A DNA stretch of 64,000 bases from Brevundimonas aurantiaca (GCF_014199955.1 NZ_JACHOQ010000002.1:62001-126000); one strand, 5' to 3'; shown: positions 1 through 9,784, numbered from the stretch's first letter. Program-made: numbers and translations. Notes: generated by a model not told the origin, from the sequence alone.

Positions 1-90
1 GCCATCGTCGCAGAGGCCGTTCAATTCGCTCAAGAAAGCCCGGAACCCGATCCGTCCGAGCTCTATACCGACGTCTACGTGGAGGCCTGA
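1..90 (+). CDS. pdhA: Pyruvate dehydrogenase E1 alpha subunit, C-terminal end (partial)
   Basis: Only the last 29 codons are present, in frame 1, ending in TGA. The readable tail is acidic and ends SELYTDVYVEA, as in alphaproteobacterial PdhA. The stop is 3 bases before the GTG of pdhB, so the two are clearly co-transcribed. PdhA binds thiamine diphosphate and, with PdhB, decarboxylates pyruvate in the cytoplasmic pyruvate dehydrogenase complex. The call rests mainly on position, since no catalytic motif lies inside the window. Confidence 0.85.
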   Translation, partial: AIVAEAVQFAQESPEPDPSELYTDVYVEA

Positions 91-93
91 TCC

Positions 94-1473
94 GTGACCG
101 ACATCCTCATGCCGGCGCTGTCCCCCACGATGGAAGAGGGCACGCTGACCAAATGGCACATCAAGGCGGGCGACACCGTGTCGGCCGGCCAGGTGATCGC
201 CGAGATCGAAACCGACAAGGCCACGATGGAAGTCGAGGCCGTGGATGAAGGCGAAGTGCTGGAGATCCTGGTCGCCGAAGGCTCGGAGAATGTGAAGGTC
301 AATACGCCGATCGCGCGTCTGGCCGGCGAAGATGGGGCGGCTGCGCCCGCGCCGAAGGCCGAGTCCGACAAGGCACAGGCCGATGCGCCGACGGCGACCG
401 CAGAGGGCAAGACCGGCGATCCCGAAAAGGCCCCGACCCAGACCGCTAGCCCCAAGGTCGAACTGCGCGATCCGGAAATTCCGGCCGACGCCAAGCTGGT
501 GAAGACGACCATCCGTGACGCCCTGCGCGACGCCATGGCCGAGGAAATGCGCCGCGACGACAAGGTCTTCCTGATCGGCGAGGAAGTCGCCCAGTATCAG
601 GGCGCCTACAAGGTCAGCCGCGAACTGCTGCAGGAGTTCGGCGACCAGCGCGTCGTCGACACCCCGATCACCGAGCACGGCTTCGCCGGTCTGGGCGTCG
701 GCGCCGCCATGGCGGGCCTGAAGCCGATCGTCGAGTTCATGACGTTCAACTTCGCCATGCAGGCGATCGACCACATCATCAACTCGGCCGCCAAGACCCT
801 GTATATGTCGGGCGGTCAGATCCGCGCCCCCATCGTCTTCCGCGGCCCGAACGGCGCGGCCTCGCGCGTCGGCGCCCAGCACAGCCAGGACTATTCGGCC
901 TGGTACGCCCAGGTTCCTGGCCTCAAGGTCATCGCCCCCTATGATGCGGCCGACGCCAAGGGCCTGCTGAAGGCGGCCATCCGCGACCCGAACCCGGTCG
1001 TCTTCCTTGAGCACGAGATGATGTACGGCCTCGAGTTCGACGTGCCCGAGGTCGAGGACTATGTCGTGCCGATCGGCAAGGCCAAGGTCCGTCGCGAAGG
1101 CAAGGACGTGACCATCACGGCGCACAGCCGCATGGTCGGCTTCGCCCTCCAGGCCGCCGAGAAGCTGGCCGAGGAAGGCGTCGAGTGCGAGGTCGTGGAC
1201 CTGCGCACCCTGCGCCCGCTGGATCACGAGACCATCGTCGAGAGCGTCAAGAAGACCAGCCGCCTGGTTTCGGCCGAAGAGGGCTGGGGTCCGATGGGTG
1301 TCGGCGCCGAGGTTGTGGCCCGCGTCATCGAACACGCCTTTGACTATCTGGACGCCCCGCCGTTGCGGGTGCACCAGGAGGACGTGCCTCTGCCCTACGC
1401 CGCCAATCTGGAAGCCCTGTCGCTGCCCGGCGTGGACAAGATCATCGCAGCCGTGAAGCAGGTGATGGCATGA
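94..1473 (+). CDS. pdhB: Pyruvate dehydrogenase E1 beta subunit with N-terminal lipoyl domain
   Basis: 459 aa, GTG start. Residues 1-78 are a lipoyl domain with the lipoylated lysine expected at Lys42 in [12 protein letters not shown] Pro/Ala-rich linker follows to about residue 130, then the transketolase-like E1-beta domain ([32 protein letters not shown]) and a C-terminal transketolase domain. With PdhA it forms the thiamine-diphosphate E1 that acetylates the lipoyl group of E2. The fused lipoyl domain is known from alphaproteobacterial PdhB and makes it longer than the usual 325-residue subunit. Its stop overlaps the pdhC start (ATGA), indicating translational coupling. Confidence 0.97.
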   Translation: MTDILMPALSPTMEEGTLTKWHIKAGDTVSAGQVIAEIETDKATMEVEAVDEGEVLEILVAEGSENVKVNTPIARLAGEDGAAAPAPKAESDKAQADAPTATAEGKTGDPEKAPTQTASPKVELRDPEIPADAKLVKTTIRDALRDAMAEEMRRDDKVFLIGEEVAQYQGAYKVSRELLQEFGDQRVVDTPITEHGFAGLGVGAAMAGLKPIVEFMTFNFAMQAIDHIINSAAKTLYMSGGQIRAPIVFRGPNGAASRVGAQHSQDYSAWYAQVPGLKVIAPYDAADAKGLLKAAIRDPNPVVFLEHEMMYGLEFDVPEVEDYVVPIGKAKVRREGKDVTITAHSRMVGFALQAAEKLAEEGVECEVVDLRTLRPLDHETIVESVKKTSRLVSAEEGWGPMGVGAEVVARVIEHAFDYLDAPPLRVHQEDVPLPYAANLEALSLPGVDKIIAAVKQVMA

Positions 1474-2783
1474 CCGACATCCTGATGCCGGCCCTGTCTC
1501 CGACGATGGAAGAGGGCGTCCTGGCCAAGTGGCACGTCAAGGTGGGCGACGTCGTCTCCGCCGGGGACGTGATCGCCGAGATCGAAACCGACAAGGCCAC
1601 GATGGAAGTCGAGGCCGTGGACGAAGGCGAGATCACCGACATCCTGGTCGCTGAAGGCACGGAAGGGGTGAAGGTCAATACGCCCATCGCCCGACTGAAG
1701 GACGAGGGCGGCGCGGCGGCCCCGAAGGCCGACAAGCCCGCCGGCCCGCCGGCGAGCGACAAGCCGGCCCCGGCCGGCCATGAAAGCGGACAGGCCGTGG
1801 CCACGCCCGAAGGCGTCAAATCCGCCGAGGCCGTTCTGCCGCCTAAGAGCACACCGGCGCCGAAGTCCGAAAGCGGCCAGCGCATCTTCGCCTCGCCCCT
1901 GGCGCGTCGGATCGCGGCTCAGAACGGCGTCGATCTGAAGTCGGTCAAGGGCACCGGTCCGCACGGGCGCATCGTGCGTCGCGACGTGGAAGCCGCCGGC
2001 AAGGGAGCTGTCCAGCCCGCCGCCGCGGCTTCGACGGCCGCCGCCGCCGAGCCCCGCAAGGCCCTGTCCCTGGCCCAGATGGGTATTCCGGACGGCAGCT
2101 ACGACCTGATCCCGCTGGACGGGATGAAGAAGGCCGTGGCGCGCCGGATGGTGGAGAGCGTGCAGAACGTGCCGCACTTCCCCCTGTTCATCGACTGCGA
2201 GATCGACCAGCTGATGGCCGTCCGGGCCAAGGTGAACAAGATGCTGGAGCCGCAGGGGATCAAGGTCTCGGTCAATGACTTCGTCATCAAGGCCGCCGCC
2301 CTGGCCCTGAAGATGGTGCCGGAGGCGAACGCCTCCTACACCCCCGAAGGCATCGCCATGCACCACAACGCCGACATCTCCATGGCGGTGGCGATCGACG
2401 GTGGCCTGATCACCCCGATCATCAGGAAGGCCGAGACCAAGGGTCTGGCGCAGATCGCGACCGAGTCCAAGGACCTGGCCAAGCGCGCCCGCGACCGCAA
2501 GCTGAAGCCCGAAGAATTCCAGGGCGGCACCTTCTCGGTGTCCAACCTGGGCATGTTCGGCATCAAACAGTTCACCTCGATCATCAATGAGCCCCAGGGC
2601 TGTATCATGAGCGTGGGCGCGGGCGAGCAGCGTGCGGTCGTCAAGGACGGTCAGATCGTGGCGGCGACCGTGATGACGGTCACCCTGACCTGCGATCACC
2701 GCGTGGTGGACGGCGCGACCGGCGCCCGCTTCCTGCAGGCGTTTAAGCCGCTGATCGAAGATCCTGTCGCGATGCTGGCGTAA
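1470..2783 (+). CDS. pdhC: Dihydrolipoamide acetyltransferase (pyruvate dehydrogenase E2)
   Basis: 437 aa. Domain order is one lipoyl domain (residues 1-78, lipoyl Lys42), a long Ala/Pro/Lys linker, a peripheral subunit-binding domain (about 141-176, [28 protein letters not shown]), and the catalytic acyltransferase domain with the family motif DHRVVDG near residue 410. It moves the acetyl group from lipoamide to coenzyme A and forms the core of the complex. The start overlaps the pdhB stop by 4 bases. Residues 1-16 are the same as in PdhB, and a 53-base block is identical between the two genes (see findings). Confidence 0.97.
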   Translation: MTDILMPALSPTMEEGVLAKWHVKVGDVVSAGDVIAEIETDKATMEVEAVDEGEITDILVAEGTEGVKVNTPIARLKDEGGAAAPKADKPAGPPASDKPAPAGHESGQAVATPEGVKSAEAVLPPKSTPAPKSESGQRIFASPLARRIAAQNGVDLKSVKGTGPHGRIVRRDVEAAGKGAVQPAAAASTAAAAEPRKALSLAQMGIPDGSYDLIPLDGMKKAVARRMVESVQNVPHFPLFIDCEIDQLMAVRAKVNKMLEPQGIKVSVNDFVIKAAALALKMVPEANASYTPEGIAMHHNADISMAVAIDGGLITPIIRKAETKGLAQIATESKDLAKRARDRKLKPEEFQGGTFSVSNLGMFGIKQFTSIINEPQGCIMSVGAGEQRAVVKDGQIVAATVMTVTLTCDHRVVDGATGARFLQAFKPLIEDPVAMLA

Positions 2784-2798
2784 GGGGAGGGTGGGGTC

Positions 2799-3278
2799 AT
2801 GACCTCGGTCTATGACTTCTCCGCCCGCGCCATCGACGGCGCCGAGGTGTCGCTGGACCGGTTCCGCGGTCAGGCGCTGCTGATCGTCAATACGGCGTCC
2901 AAGTGCGGCTTCACCGGCCAATACGAAGGTCTGGAGAAGCTGCACCGGGATTTCGCCGATGCGCCGTTCGAGGTGCTGGGCTTTCCCTGCAACCAGTTCG
3001 GTGAGCAGGAGCCGGGCCGGGCGGCGGAGATCGCCGCCTTCTGCGCCACCAGCTTCGACGTGACCTTCCCCCTGTTCGACAAGGTGGAGGTCAATGGGCC
3101 GGACCGGCATCCACTCTATGCCTGGCTGGCGAAGCAGAAGCGCGGCCTGTTCGGCTCCGAATCCATCAAGTGGAACTTCACCAAGTTCCTGACCGACCGC
3201 GAGGGCAGGGTGGTCGCCCGCTATGCTCCGCAGACTGAACCCGAGGCCATCAAGGCCGACATCGAGAAGTTGATCTGA
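2799..3278 (+). CDS. Glutathione peroxidase (cysteine type)
   Basis: 159 aa, the usual length of bacterial GPx/BtuE-type enzymes. The peroxidatic residue is Cys36 in NTASKCGFTGQY, so it is a cysteine and not a selenocysteine enzyme. The partner Gln lies in FPCNQFG and the Trp/Asn in KWNFTKFL, completing the catalytic tetrad. There is no signal peptide, so it is probably cytoplasmic and reduces hydroperoxides with glutathione or thioredoxin. It sits between pdhC (15-base gap) and lpdA (2-base gap) in the same direction, so it should be expressed with the pyruvate dehydrogenase complex. That suggests a link to protecting the lipoyl enzymes from oxidation, which is my inference. Confidence 0.93.
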   Translation: MTSVYDFSARAIDGAEVSLDRFRGQALLIVNTASKCGFTGQYEGLEKLHRDFADAPFEVLGFPCNQFGEQEPGRAAEIAAFCATSFDVTFPLFDKVEVNGPDRHPLYAWLAKQKRGLFGSESIKWNFTKFLTDREGRVVARYAPQTEPEAIKADIEKLI

Positions 3279-3280
3279 TC

Positions 3281-4687
3281 ATGGCTGCTGAATTCGATCT
3301 CGTCGTCATCGGCTCGGGCCCCGGCGGTTACGTCGCGGCCATCCGCGCCAGCCAGCTGGGCCTGAAGGTCGCCATCGTCGAGCGCGAGAACCTGGGCGGC
3401 ATCTGCCTGAACTGGGGCTGTATCCCGACCAAGGCCCTGCTGAAGTCGGGCGAGAAGTTCGAGAGCCTGAGCCATCTGAAGGACTACGGCCTGTCGGCGT
3501 CCGGCGCGACGTTCGATTTCGACGCCATCATCCAGCGTTCGCGCGGGGTGGCGGCGACGATGAACAAGGGCGTCGCCTTCCTGATGAAGAAGAACAAGAT
3601 CGAGGTGATCGAGGGTTCGGCCAAGCTGGAGAAGGGCGCTGCGGCGCCCAAGGTCGTGATCGCCCTGAAGGCCGGCGGGTCGCGCACGGTCGAGGCCAAG
3701 TCGGTGATGCTGGCGGTCGGCGCGCGGGCGCGCGCCCTGCCGCAGATCGGGCTGGAGGCCGACGGCGACAAGATCTGGGCCTATCGCGACGCCTTGGCGC
3801 CGAAGACATTGCCGAAGTCCTTCGTGGTCATCGGCTCGGGCGCCATCGGCATCGAGTTCGCCAGCTTCTATCGCGCCCTGGGCGCCGAGGTGACGGTCGT
3901 CGAGGCGGTCGAGCGCATCATGCCGGTCGAGGACGAGGAGGTCTCCAAGGCCGCCCAGAAGTCGTTCGAAAAGCGCGGCATCAAGTTCAAGGTCGGGGCC
4001 AAGGTGACCAAGGTCTCCAAGACCGGCGCGGGCGTGAAGGTGGACATCGAGGTCGGCGGCAAGGCCGAGGCCCTAGAGGCCGAGGTCTGCATCTCGGCCG
4101 TGGGCATCACCGCCAACACCGACGGCATCGGCCTGGAGGCCCTGGGCGTCGAACTGGACCGCGGCCATATCAAGACCGACAGCCACTGCCAGACCAACGT
4201 CAAGGGCCTGTTCGCCATCGGCGACTGCGCCGGCGCGCCCTGGCTGGCGCACAAGGCCAGCCACGAAGGCATTCACGCCGCCGAATATATCGCCGGTTAC
4301 AAGACTCCCAATGTCGTCTCGCCCATTGCCGGCTGCACCTACGCCCAGCCGCAGGTCGCTTCGGTCGGCGTCACCGAACAGGCCGCCCGCGCCGAGAAGC
4401 GCGAGGTCAAGATCGGCCGCTTCCCGTTCCGCGTGAACGGCAAGGCCGTGGCCTCGGGCGAGCCGGACGGCTTCGTCAAGGTGATCTTTGACGCGGCAAC
4501 CGGCGCCCTCATCGGCGCCCATATGATCGGCCACGAAGTGACCGAGATGATCCAGGGCTATGTCACCGCCATCACCATGGAGGCGACGGAAGAGGACATC
4601 CACGGCATCGTCTATCCGCACCCGACCATGTCGGAAGCCATGCACGAGGCGGCGCTGGACGCCTATGGGCGGGTCCTGCACATCTAA
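3281..4687 (+). CDS. lpdA: Dihydrolipoamide dehydrogenase (E3)
   Basis: 468 aa. FAD-binding GSGPGGYVAA at residues 11-20, redox-active disulfide Cys42/Cys47 in GGICLNWGCIPTK, NAD-binding GSGAIGIEFASFY in mid-protein, second FAD motif GLFAIGDCAG, and the C-terminal His-Glu base in HPTMSEAMHEA. It reoxidises dihydrolipoamide of the pyruvate dehydrogenase E2, and possibly of other 2-oxoacid dehydrogenases, with NAD+. It closes the operon; a hairpin follows 13 bases after the stop. All catalytic residues and the full length are present. Confidence 0.97.
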   Translation: MAAEFDLVVIGSGPGGYVAAIRASQLGLKVAIVERENLGGICLNWGCIPTKALLKSGEKFESLSHLKDYGLSASGATFDFDAIIQRSRGVAATMNKGVAFLMKKNKIEVIEGSAKLEKGAAAPKVVIALKAGGSRTVEAKSVMLAVGARARALPQIGLEADGDKIWAYRDALAPKTLPKSFVVIGSGAIGIEFASFYRALGAEVTVVEAVERIMPVEDEEVSKAAQKSFEKRGIKFKVGAKVTKVSKTGAGVKVDIEVGGKAEALEAEVCISAVGITANTDGIGLEALGVELDRGHIKTDSHCQTNVKGLFAIGDCAGAPWLAHKASHEGIHAAEYIAGYKTPNVVSPIAGCTYAQPQVASVGVTEQAARAEKREVKIGRFPFRVNGKAVASGEPDGFVKVIFDAATGALIGAHMIGHEVTEMIQGYVTAITMEATEEDIHGIVYPHPTMSEAMHEAALDAYGRVLHI

Positions 4688-4700
4688 TCCTGCCGTGACG

Positions 4701-4730
4701 GTCATCCTCCAGCGCGATCTGGGGGATGAC
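4701..4730 (+). terminator. Hairpin after lpdA, possible terminator
   Basis: GTCATCCTCC and GGGGGATGAC form a 10-base-pair stem with one G-U pair and a 10-base loop. There is no T run after it, so it would be a weak or Rho-dependent terminator, or an mRNA-end protecting structure. The position right after the last pdh-operon gene supports the call. Confidence 0.35.
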
Positions 4731-5024
4731 GGCGAGGGGCCCAGTGCAACGGCCTTATCGACTTCTATTGGGCTCGCAGCGCGGTGACTTGCTCGGTGAG
4801 AAACTGTTTCAACAGTTTGCCCGATGCTTCACCGGAATCGGCCCGCTGACACCACGATTATAAAAATGTCCGACTCCACTCTTGGTTGGGGATCTCATAT
4901 ACCTGTACAGACACAGGGGCCATCGTCTTGGACTGAAAGACGCTCATTGTGATCGTAGTTCGTAAGGGTGCAGACACCCAGTCGACATATCGTGTAGATC
5001 GATTAATTTTTAAATAGGTGTTTC
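4731..5024. other. Intergenic region turning A+T-rich, no gene seen
   Basis: The first 120 bases have the normal G+C-rich composition. From about 4850 on the DNA is markedly richer in A and T and keeps this character through the next gene. Short frames here have no family resemblance and no convincing ribosome binding site. The stretch ATTAATTTTTAAATAG at 5003-5018 could supply a promoter -10 region for the gene at 5025, but no good -35 partner stands out. Confidence 0.5.
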
Positions 5025-5780
5025 GTGAGAGTGGTACCTTTTTTCTTGTTTGGTGCGGCGAGATCCGGAACAAACGCTCTTACGTGGGCGCTAGAAACGT
5101 CTGATCAGATCTCTGTGCGGAACGAAGATAGCCCCGATTGTTTCGATCAGTTTGTACTTAGGGACAAAATTGACATCGATGCTGTGTTGGCGAAATCGGC
5201 GCCTAAGCCTGTTTTCTTCAAATCATTTCATGATACTCCGCGAGCGCGGTGCCTACTCGAAAGCTACCCCGGTTCTCGCGCGGTTTACCTAATTAGGCAG
5301 CCGGGTGACTGTATAGGATCGTTTGTAAACGAATTTGGCGAGGCTGGGGCGCGTGTATGGCTCCAACGATTTTCTTCGGCCGCAAAGGAGCGTGGCGGCA
5401 TACTATTACGTATGTGTCGTGGTGATACTATTGCAACCGAAATTGCAATTAATAAGGCGCAGCTAATGCTTGAAGAAATTGCAATATCTGGGGCTTCGGT
5501 TGCAAACATAGGAGCATGTTATTACCTGTGGGCGCATTCGTTTGCTCATCATATTGGACTTTTTCAAGATCCGAGATTTTTGGTGCTAGATTACGACGCT
5601 ATGGTTGCGGATCCGCAGGTCGCGATTGATCGAACCTGTCATCATTTTTCGATCGAGCGACTGAATATTGACCCAGATTATTGGTTCGCGGGACGCTGCT
5701 TCGGTAAAAGCGTAGAAATTTCAACGCGATTGCTTGCAAAATGTGAAGCGATCTACGATGAAGTTTCCCATGCGTTCTGA
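5025..5780 (+). CDS. Sulfotransferase-like protein, probably horizontally acquired
   Basis: 251 aa, GTG start with AGGTG just upstream. The N-terminus FLFGAARSGTNAL (residues 7-19) matches the PAPS 5'-phosphosulfate-binding loop of the sulfotransferase fold, and YPGSRAVYLIRQPGDCIGSF matches the 3'-phosphate-binding segment (R-x-P-x-D...S). The length suits a single-domain enzyme. The substrate cannot be told; targets in such genes include lipids, polysaccharides and small metabolites. Codon use is unlike every neighbour, with many A/T-ending codons and rare ones such as ATA and TTA, and the flanks are equally A+T-rich. This points to lateral transfer. No transposase or phage gene is next to it. 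Confidence 0.62.
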   Translation: MRVVPFFLFGAARSGTNALTWALETSDQISVRNEDSPDCFDQFVLRDKIDIDAVLAKSAPKPVFFKSFHDTPRARCLLESYPGSRAVYLIRQPGDCIGSFVNEFGEAGARVWLQRFSSAAKERGGILLRMCRGDTIATEIAINKAQLMLEEIAISGASVANIGACYYLWAHSFAHHIGLFQDPRFLVLDYDAMVADPQVAIDRTCHHFSIERLNIDPDYWFAGRCFGKSVEISTRLLAKCEAIYDEVSHAF

Positions 5781-6093
5781 TAGGTCGCTTAAGATGAGGC
5801 GCAGTTAGGCTAGCTTGTCCGGCAGAATCTGAATTCAGTCCATGAAGGCGCTCGCGATATGGTCTGTGACCTCGCGCTGAATGACGCCTATTTTACATCG
5901 GGCCGTGGTCGAGCACGCGCCGAAAATTAGAAGGATTCACACCACTACTTAAGGGGCTGCTTTTAAGTGGCCTAACCCGACCTGCAATCCTGTTGATCTA
6001 CCGCCTTTTGCCCAACTCCGCGGCGATGTCCTTGGTCATGCGGCCGACCTTTCGGCTCTTCTTAGTCCTGTCCATCCCGACAAGACAGCCGGT
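5781..6093. other. Intergenic scar between the foreign patch and the native genome
   Basis: Composition shifts from A+T-rich back to G+C-rich around 5990-6060. An imperfect inverted repeat, CCACT...TTAA against TTTTAAGTGG (about 5942-5970), could be a transcription terminator or a junction trace. On the minus strand a 25-codon frame (6075 to 5998, beginning MDRTKKSRKVGRM and very basic) starts 18 bases after the Cds1-like gene. It may be a small gene or a remnant of one, but it has no clear ribosome binding site. Confidence 0.35.
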
Positions 6094-7185
6094 TCAGGCC
6101 TTGGGCAGGACGCCGGTTTCGAAGAAGGCGTCCAGGCGGGCCTCCCAAGGGACGGTGTCCAGGCCCTGGGCGGCGATCCAGGCGTCGTCGAAATAGGTCG
6201 AGGCGTAGCGGTCGCCGTGGTCGCACAGGATCGAGACGATCGAACCGCATTCGCCCGCCTGCGCCATCTCCTGGGCCAGTTCGACACAGGCCCACAGGTT
6301 GGTGCCGGTCGATCCGCCGCAGGGGCGGCCCAGGCGGCGGCTGAGGACGCGGGTGGCGGCGATGGAGGCGACGTCGGGGACGACGATCATCCGATCCACC
6401 ACGCTGGGGATGAAGGAGGGCTCGACCCGCGCCCGGCCGATGCCCTCGATCAGGGACGGTCGATCGGCGCTGCTCTGGACCGCCGCGTCGGCCCAGTGAC
6501 GGTGAAAGACCGAGGCTTCCGGGTCGGCGACGCAGATCCGGGTGTCGTGGCGATTGAACCGGGCGAACCGGCCGATGGTCGCCGAGGTGCCGCCGGTGCC
6601 GGCGCCGCACACGATCCAGCGCGGGATGGGGCAGGGCTCGCGTCGCATCTGGGCGAAGATGGATTCGGCGATATTGTTGTTGCTGCGCCAGTCTGTGGCC
6701 CGTTCGGCATAGGTGAACTGGTCCATGTAGTGGCCGCCCAGTTCGTCGGCGAGCCGCTGGCTCTCGGCGTAGGCGTCGCCGGGCACGTCCACGAAATGGC
6801 AGCGTCCGCCGTAGAATTCGATGGCGGCGATCTTCTCCTGGGCGGTGGAGCGCGGCACCACGGCGATGAAGGGCAGGTTCAGCATCCGGGCGAAATAGGC
6901 CTCGGACACGGCGGTCGAGCCGCTGGACGCCTCGATGATGGTCATGCCCTCGCCGATCCAGCCGTTGCTGAGGGCGTAGAGGAACAGCGACCGCGCCAGA
7001 CGGTGCTTCAGGCTGCCGGTCGGGTGGCTGGATTCGTCCTTCAGATACAGGGCGATGTCCGACAGGGCCGGCATGTCCACCGGGATCAGATGGGTGTCGG
7101 CCGAGCGGTTGTAGTCCGCCTCGATCCGCCGCATGGCCCAGCTCAACCAGGCGCGATCAACGGTGGGACGGGCAGGGGCGGACAT
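6094..7185 (-). CDS. PLP-dependent cysteine synthase-family enzyme, Cds1-like L-cysteine desulfhydrase
   Basis: 363 aa. The PLP lysine is Lys60 in [15 protein letters not shown], a motif I associate with the Cds1 branch and not with classical CysK/CysM, which have a PTGSVKDR-like sequence. [14 protein letters not shown] is the substrate-binding loop and [13 protein letters not shown] the PLP-phosphate loop. Cds1 enzymes release sulfide, pyruvate and ammonia from L-cysteine; cystathionine or cysteine synthase activity cannot be excluded from sequence. The protein has no export signal. It lies downstream of and in the same direction as the helicase gene, about 95 bases apart, and borders the foreign patch. 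Confidence 0.8.
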   Translation of the reverse strand: MSAPARPTVDRAWLSWAMRRIEADYNRSADTHLIPVDMPALSDIALYLKDESSHPTGSLKHRLARSLFLYALSNGWIGEGMTIIEASSGSTAVSEAYFARMLNLPFIAVVPRSTAQEKIAAIEFYGGRCHFVDVPGDAYAESQRLADELGGHYMDQFTYAERATDWRSNNNIAESIFAQMRREPCPIPRWIVCGAGTGGTSATIGRFARFNRHDTRICVADPEASVFHRHWADAAVQSSADRPSLIEGIGRARVEPSFIPSVVDRMIVVPDVASIAATRVLSRRLGRPCGGSTGTNLWACVELAQEMAQAGECGSIVSILCDHGDRYASTYFDDAWIAAQGLDTVPWEARLDAFFETGVLPKA

Positions 7186-7280
7186 GGCGGACTCGGTCGC
7201 AGACAGGAAGGCGATGGCTTAGGCCAAAGCTTGGCCGACGGCAAAGGCGGATGATCGCCGCCACGCCGACGTCGCTCCGT

Positions 7281-9638
7281 TCAGTCCGCCTTCTCCACGA
7301 AGCTGTCGATCACCCGTTTCTCGCCCGCCTTTTCGAAATCGACCAGCAGCTTGTTGCCCTCTATGACGCGGACGTGGCCGTAGCCGAACTTCTGGTGGAA
7401 GACGCGCTGGCCGCGCGCCCATCCTGAGCTGGACTTCGGGTCCGCCGTGGCGATCAGGCGGCCGTCGCCCTCGATCACGGCCTTGCGCGCGGGGATGCGG
7501 TTCGGCGTCTGTGCGGCGGTGAAGCTTTGGGCCCGTTTCCAGCCGGGGGAGGAATAGCCGCTGCCGAAGCTGGGCGCGTCGTCCCAGCGGCTCTTGGCCT
7601 CCTTCATGCCGGTCGAGGCGCCGTAGTAGCCGGTGTCGGATTGTGGATCGACGTGGGCGATGGGCAGTTCGTCGACGAAGCGGCTGGGCAGTTGCGAGGT
7701 CCAGCGGCCATAGACCAGGCGGTTGGCGGCGAAGGAGATGCGGGCGTCCTGTTTGGCGCGGGTGACGCCGACATAGGCCAGGCGGCGTTCCTCCTCGAGG
7801 CCCTTCTCGCCCTTTTCGTCGATGCTGCGCTGGCTGGGGAAGACGCCTTCCTCCCAGCCGGGCAGGAAGACCAGCGGGAACTCAAGTCCCTTGGCGCCGT
7901 GCAGGGTCATGATCTGGACCGCCCCGTCGCCGTGCGGGTCCTCGGCCGTCGCCCGTTCCAGGTCCATGACCAGGGAGACATGCTCCAGATAGGCCTGCAG
8001 CGTCTCGAACTGCTGCATGGACTGGGTCAGTTCCTTCAGGTTCTCCAGCCGCGTCTGGCCGCTGGTGCGGTCGGCCTTCTGCATCTCGGTGTAGCCGCTC
8101 TCCTCCAGCACCGTCTCCATGACCTGCCAGTGAGGCGTGGTCTCGGCCAGGGCGCGCCAGCGGTCCAGGTCGCGCACGAAGTTGGACAGGGCGGTGCGGG
8201 TGCGGGCCTGAAGCTCGTCGGTGTTGATCAGGCCGCGCACGGCCGTCAGGGCGGACAGGTCGTGCTGGCGGGCGATCTGCAGGATCTTCTGCACGCTGGT
8301 GTCGCCGATGCCGCGCTTGGGGACGTTGACGATCCGCTCGAAGGCCAGGTCGTCGTCCTCGGACTGGATCAGGCGCAGATAGGCGTGGGCGTCGCGGATT
8401 TCGGCGCGTTCGAAGAAGCGGGGGCCGCCGATGACCTGGTAGGGGATGGCCAGCATGACCAGCCGCTCCTCGAAGGCGCGCATCTGGAAGGAGGCGCGGA
8501 CCAGTATGGCCATGTCCTTGTATTTCAGCCCCGGCTTGCCGGCGTGGGGGCGACGCGCGGTCTCGATCTCATCGGCGATCAGACGGGCCTCGGCCTCGCC
8601 GTCCCAGACGCCGCGCACCCGCACCTTGTCGCCGCTGTCGTCCTCGGTCCACAGGGTCTTGCCCAGACGGTCGCGGTTGGCCGCGATCAGACCCGAGGCG
8701 GCGCCCAGGATATGGCTGGTCGAGCGATAGTTGCGCTCCAGCTTGACGATCTTGGCGCCGGGGAAGTCGCGCTCGAAGCGCAGGATGTTGTCCACCTCGG
8801 CCCCGCGCCAGCCGTAGATCGACTGGTCGTCGTCGCCGACGCAGCAGACATTGCCGGTCGAGGCCGTCAGCAGCCGGAGCCACAGATACTGGGCGACGTT
8901 GGTGTCCTGATATTCGTCGACCAGAATGTAGCGGAAGCGTCGCCGGTATTCCTCGGCCAGGTCCGCGTGCTTTGACAGGATGGTGATGTTGTGCAGCAGC
9001 AGATCGCCGAAGTCGCAGGCGTTCAGCGTGCGCAGGCGGGCCTGATAGGCGGCGTAAAGACCCTGGCCCTTGCCGTTGGCGAAGTCTTCGCCGGGCGGCA
9101 GTTTGTCGGGCGTCCAGCCGCGGTTCTTCCAGTGGTCGATCAGGCCGGCCAGGGATTTGGGCGTCCAGCGCTTGGTGTCGATATTGGCGGCTTCCAGCAG
9201 CTGTTTCAGCAGCCGTTCCTGGTCGTCGGTGTCCAGTATGGTGAAGCTGGACTTCAGCCCCACGAGTTCGGCGTGGCGACGCAGGATCTGGGCCGCGATG
9301 GAGTGGAAGGTGCCCAGCCAGCGCAGGCCCTCGGCCGAGGGGCCGATCAGATGGGTGATCCGCTCGCGCATCTCGCGCGCGGCCTTGTTGGTGAAGGTGA
9401 CGGCCAGCAGCTCCCACGGTCTGGCGCGGCCGGTGGCCAGGATGTGGGCCAGTCGCGTCGTCAGCACCCGGGTCTTGCCCGTGCCGGCGCCCGCCAGGAC
9501 CAGGACCGGGCCTTCCGTCGTCTCGACCGCCTCGCGCTGCTCGGGGTTCAGTCCGGACAGATAGTCGCGCGCCTCTCCCTCCTGCGGCGCACGCGCGCGG
9601 GCCAGGTCTGAAATACGGGGGGCGGGAAGATCGGTCAC
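7281..9638 (-). CDS. uvrD: UvrD/PcrA-family ATP-dependent DNA helicase
   Basis: 785 aa from a GTG at 9638. SF1A helicase motifs in order: Q motif and Walker A LAGAGTGKT (about residues 49-57), TFTNKAAREM, Walker B VDEYQDTN, GDDDQSIYGWRGA (motif III), LERNYRS (IV), LHGAKGLEF (V), and VGVTRAK (VI). The C-terminus (RVFHQKFGYGHV...DFEKAGEKRVID) is the small Tudor-like domain of UvrD/PcrA. It unwinds DNA 3' to 5' in excision and mismatch repair and strips proteins from DNA. An ATG at 9797 would add 53 residues with no family character and overlap the divergent gene, so I take the GTG. Confidence 0.95.
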   Translation of the reverse strand: MTDLPAPRISDLARARAPQEGEARDYLSGLNPEQREAVETTEGPVLVLAGAGTGKTRVLTTRLAHILATGRARPWELLAVTFTNKAAREMRERITHLIGPSAEGLRWLGTFHSIAAQILRRHAELVGLKSSFTILDTDDQERLLKQLLEAANIDTKRWTPKSLAGLIDHWKNRGWTPDKLPPGEDFANGKGQGLYAAYQARLRTLNACDFGDLLLHNITILSKHADLAEEYRRRFRYILVDEYQDTNVAQYLWLRLLTASTGNVCCVGDDDQSIYGWRGAEVDNILRFERDFPGAKIVKLERNYRSTSHILGAASGLIAANRDRLGKTLWTEDDSGDKVRVRGVWDGEAEARLIADEIETARRPHAGKPGLKYKDMAILVRASFQMRAFEERLVMLAIPYQVIGGPRFFERAEIRDAHAYLRLIQSEDDDLAFERIVNVPKRGIGDTSVQKILQIARQHDLSALTAVRGLINTDELQARTRTALSNFVRDLDRWRALAETTPHWQVMETVLEESGYTEMQKADRTSGQTRLENLKELTQSMQQFETLQAYLEHVSLVMDLERATAEDPHGDGAVQIMTLHGAKGLEFPLVFLPGWEEGVFPSQRSIDEKGEKGLEEERRLAYVGVTRAKQDARISFAANRLVYGRWTSQLPSRFVDELPIAHVDPQSDTGYYGASTGMKEAKSRWDDAPSFGSGYSSPGWKRAQSFTAAQTPNRIPARKAVIEGDGRLIATADPKSSSGWARGQRVFHQKFGYGHVRVIEGNKLLVDFEKAGEKRVIDSFVEKAD

Positions 9639-9784
9639 AGGCGGCAAGCGGTCCGGGCGGTCAGAATCGAAGAAGGGAACATAAGGGGACCAGACGGCGA
9701 TGTCAGGACCGATCCGGAAATGAACTGCGGAACCGGTTCCGCCGAGGCTCTGTTCCCCTGACGATGCAACGGAAGGCGCAGAGG

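Noticed and set aside
1395-3110. 571-codon open frame on the minus strand opposite pdhC and the peroxidase gene
   Set aside because: It is antisense to clear genes, rich in Gly, Asp, His and Arg, and lacks any recognisable domain. Such frames are common in high-GC DNA.
4850-5990. Insertion sequence around the sulfotransferase-like gene
   Set aside because: No transposase frame, terminal inverted repeats or target-site duplication could be found.
5998-6075. 25-codon basic frame on the minus strand after the Cds1-like gene
   Set aside because: Noted as a possible small gene or relic, but without a clear ribosome binding site or known family it is not supported as a CDS.
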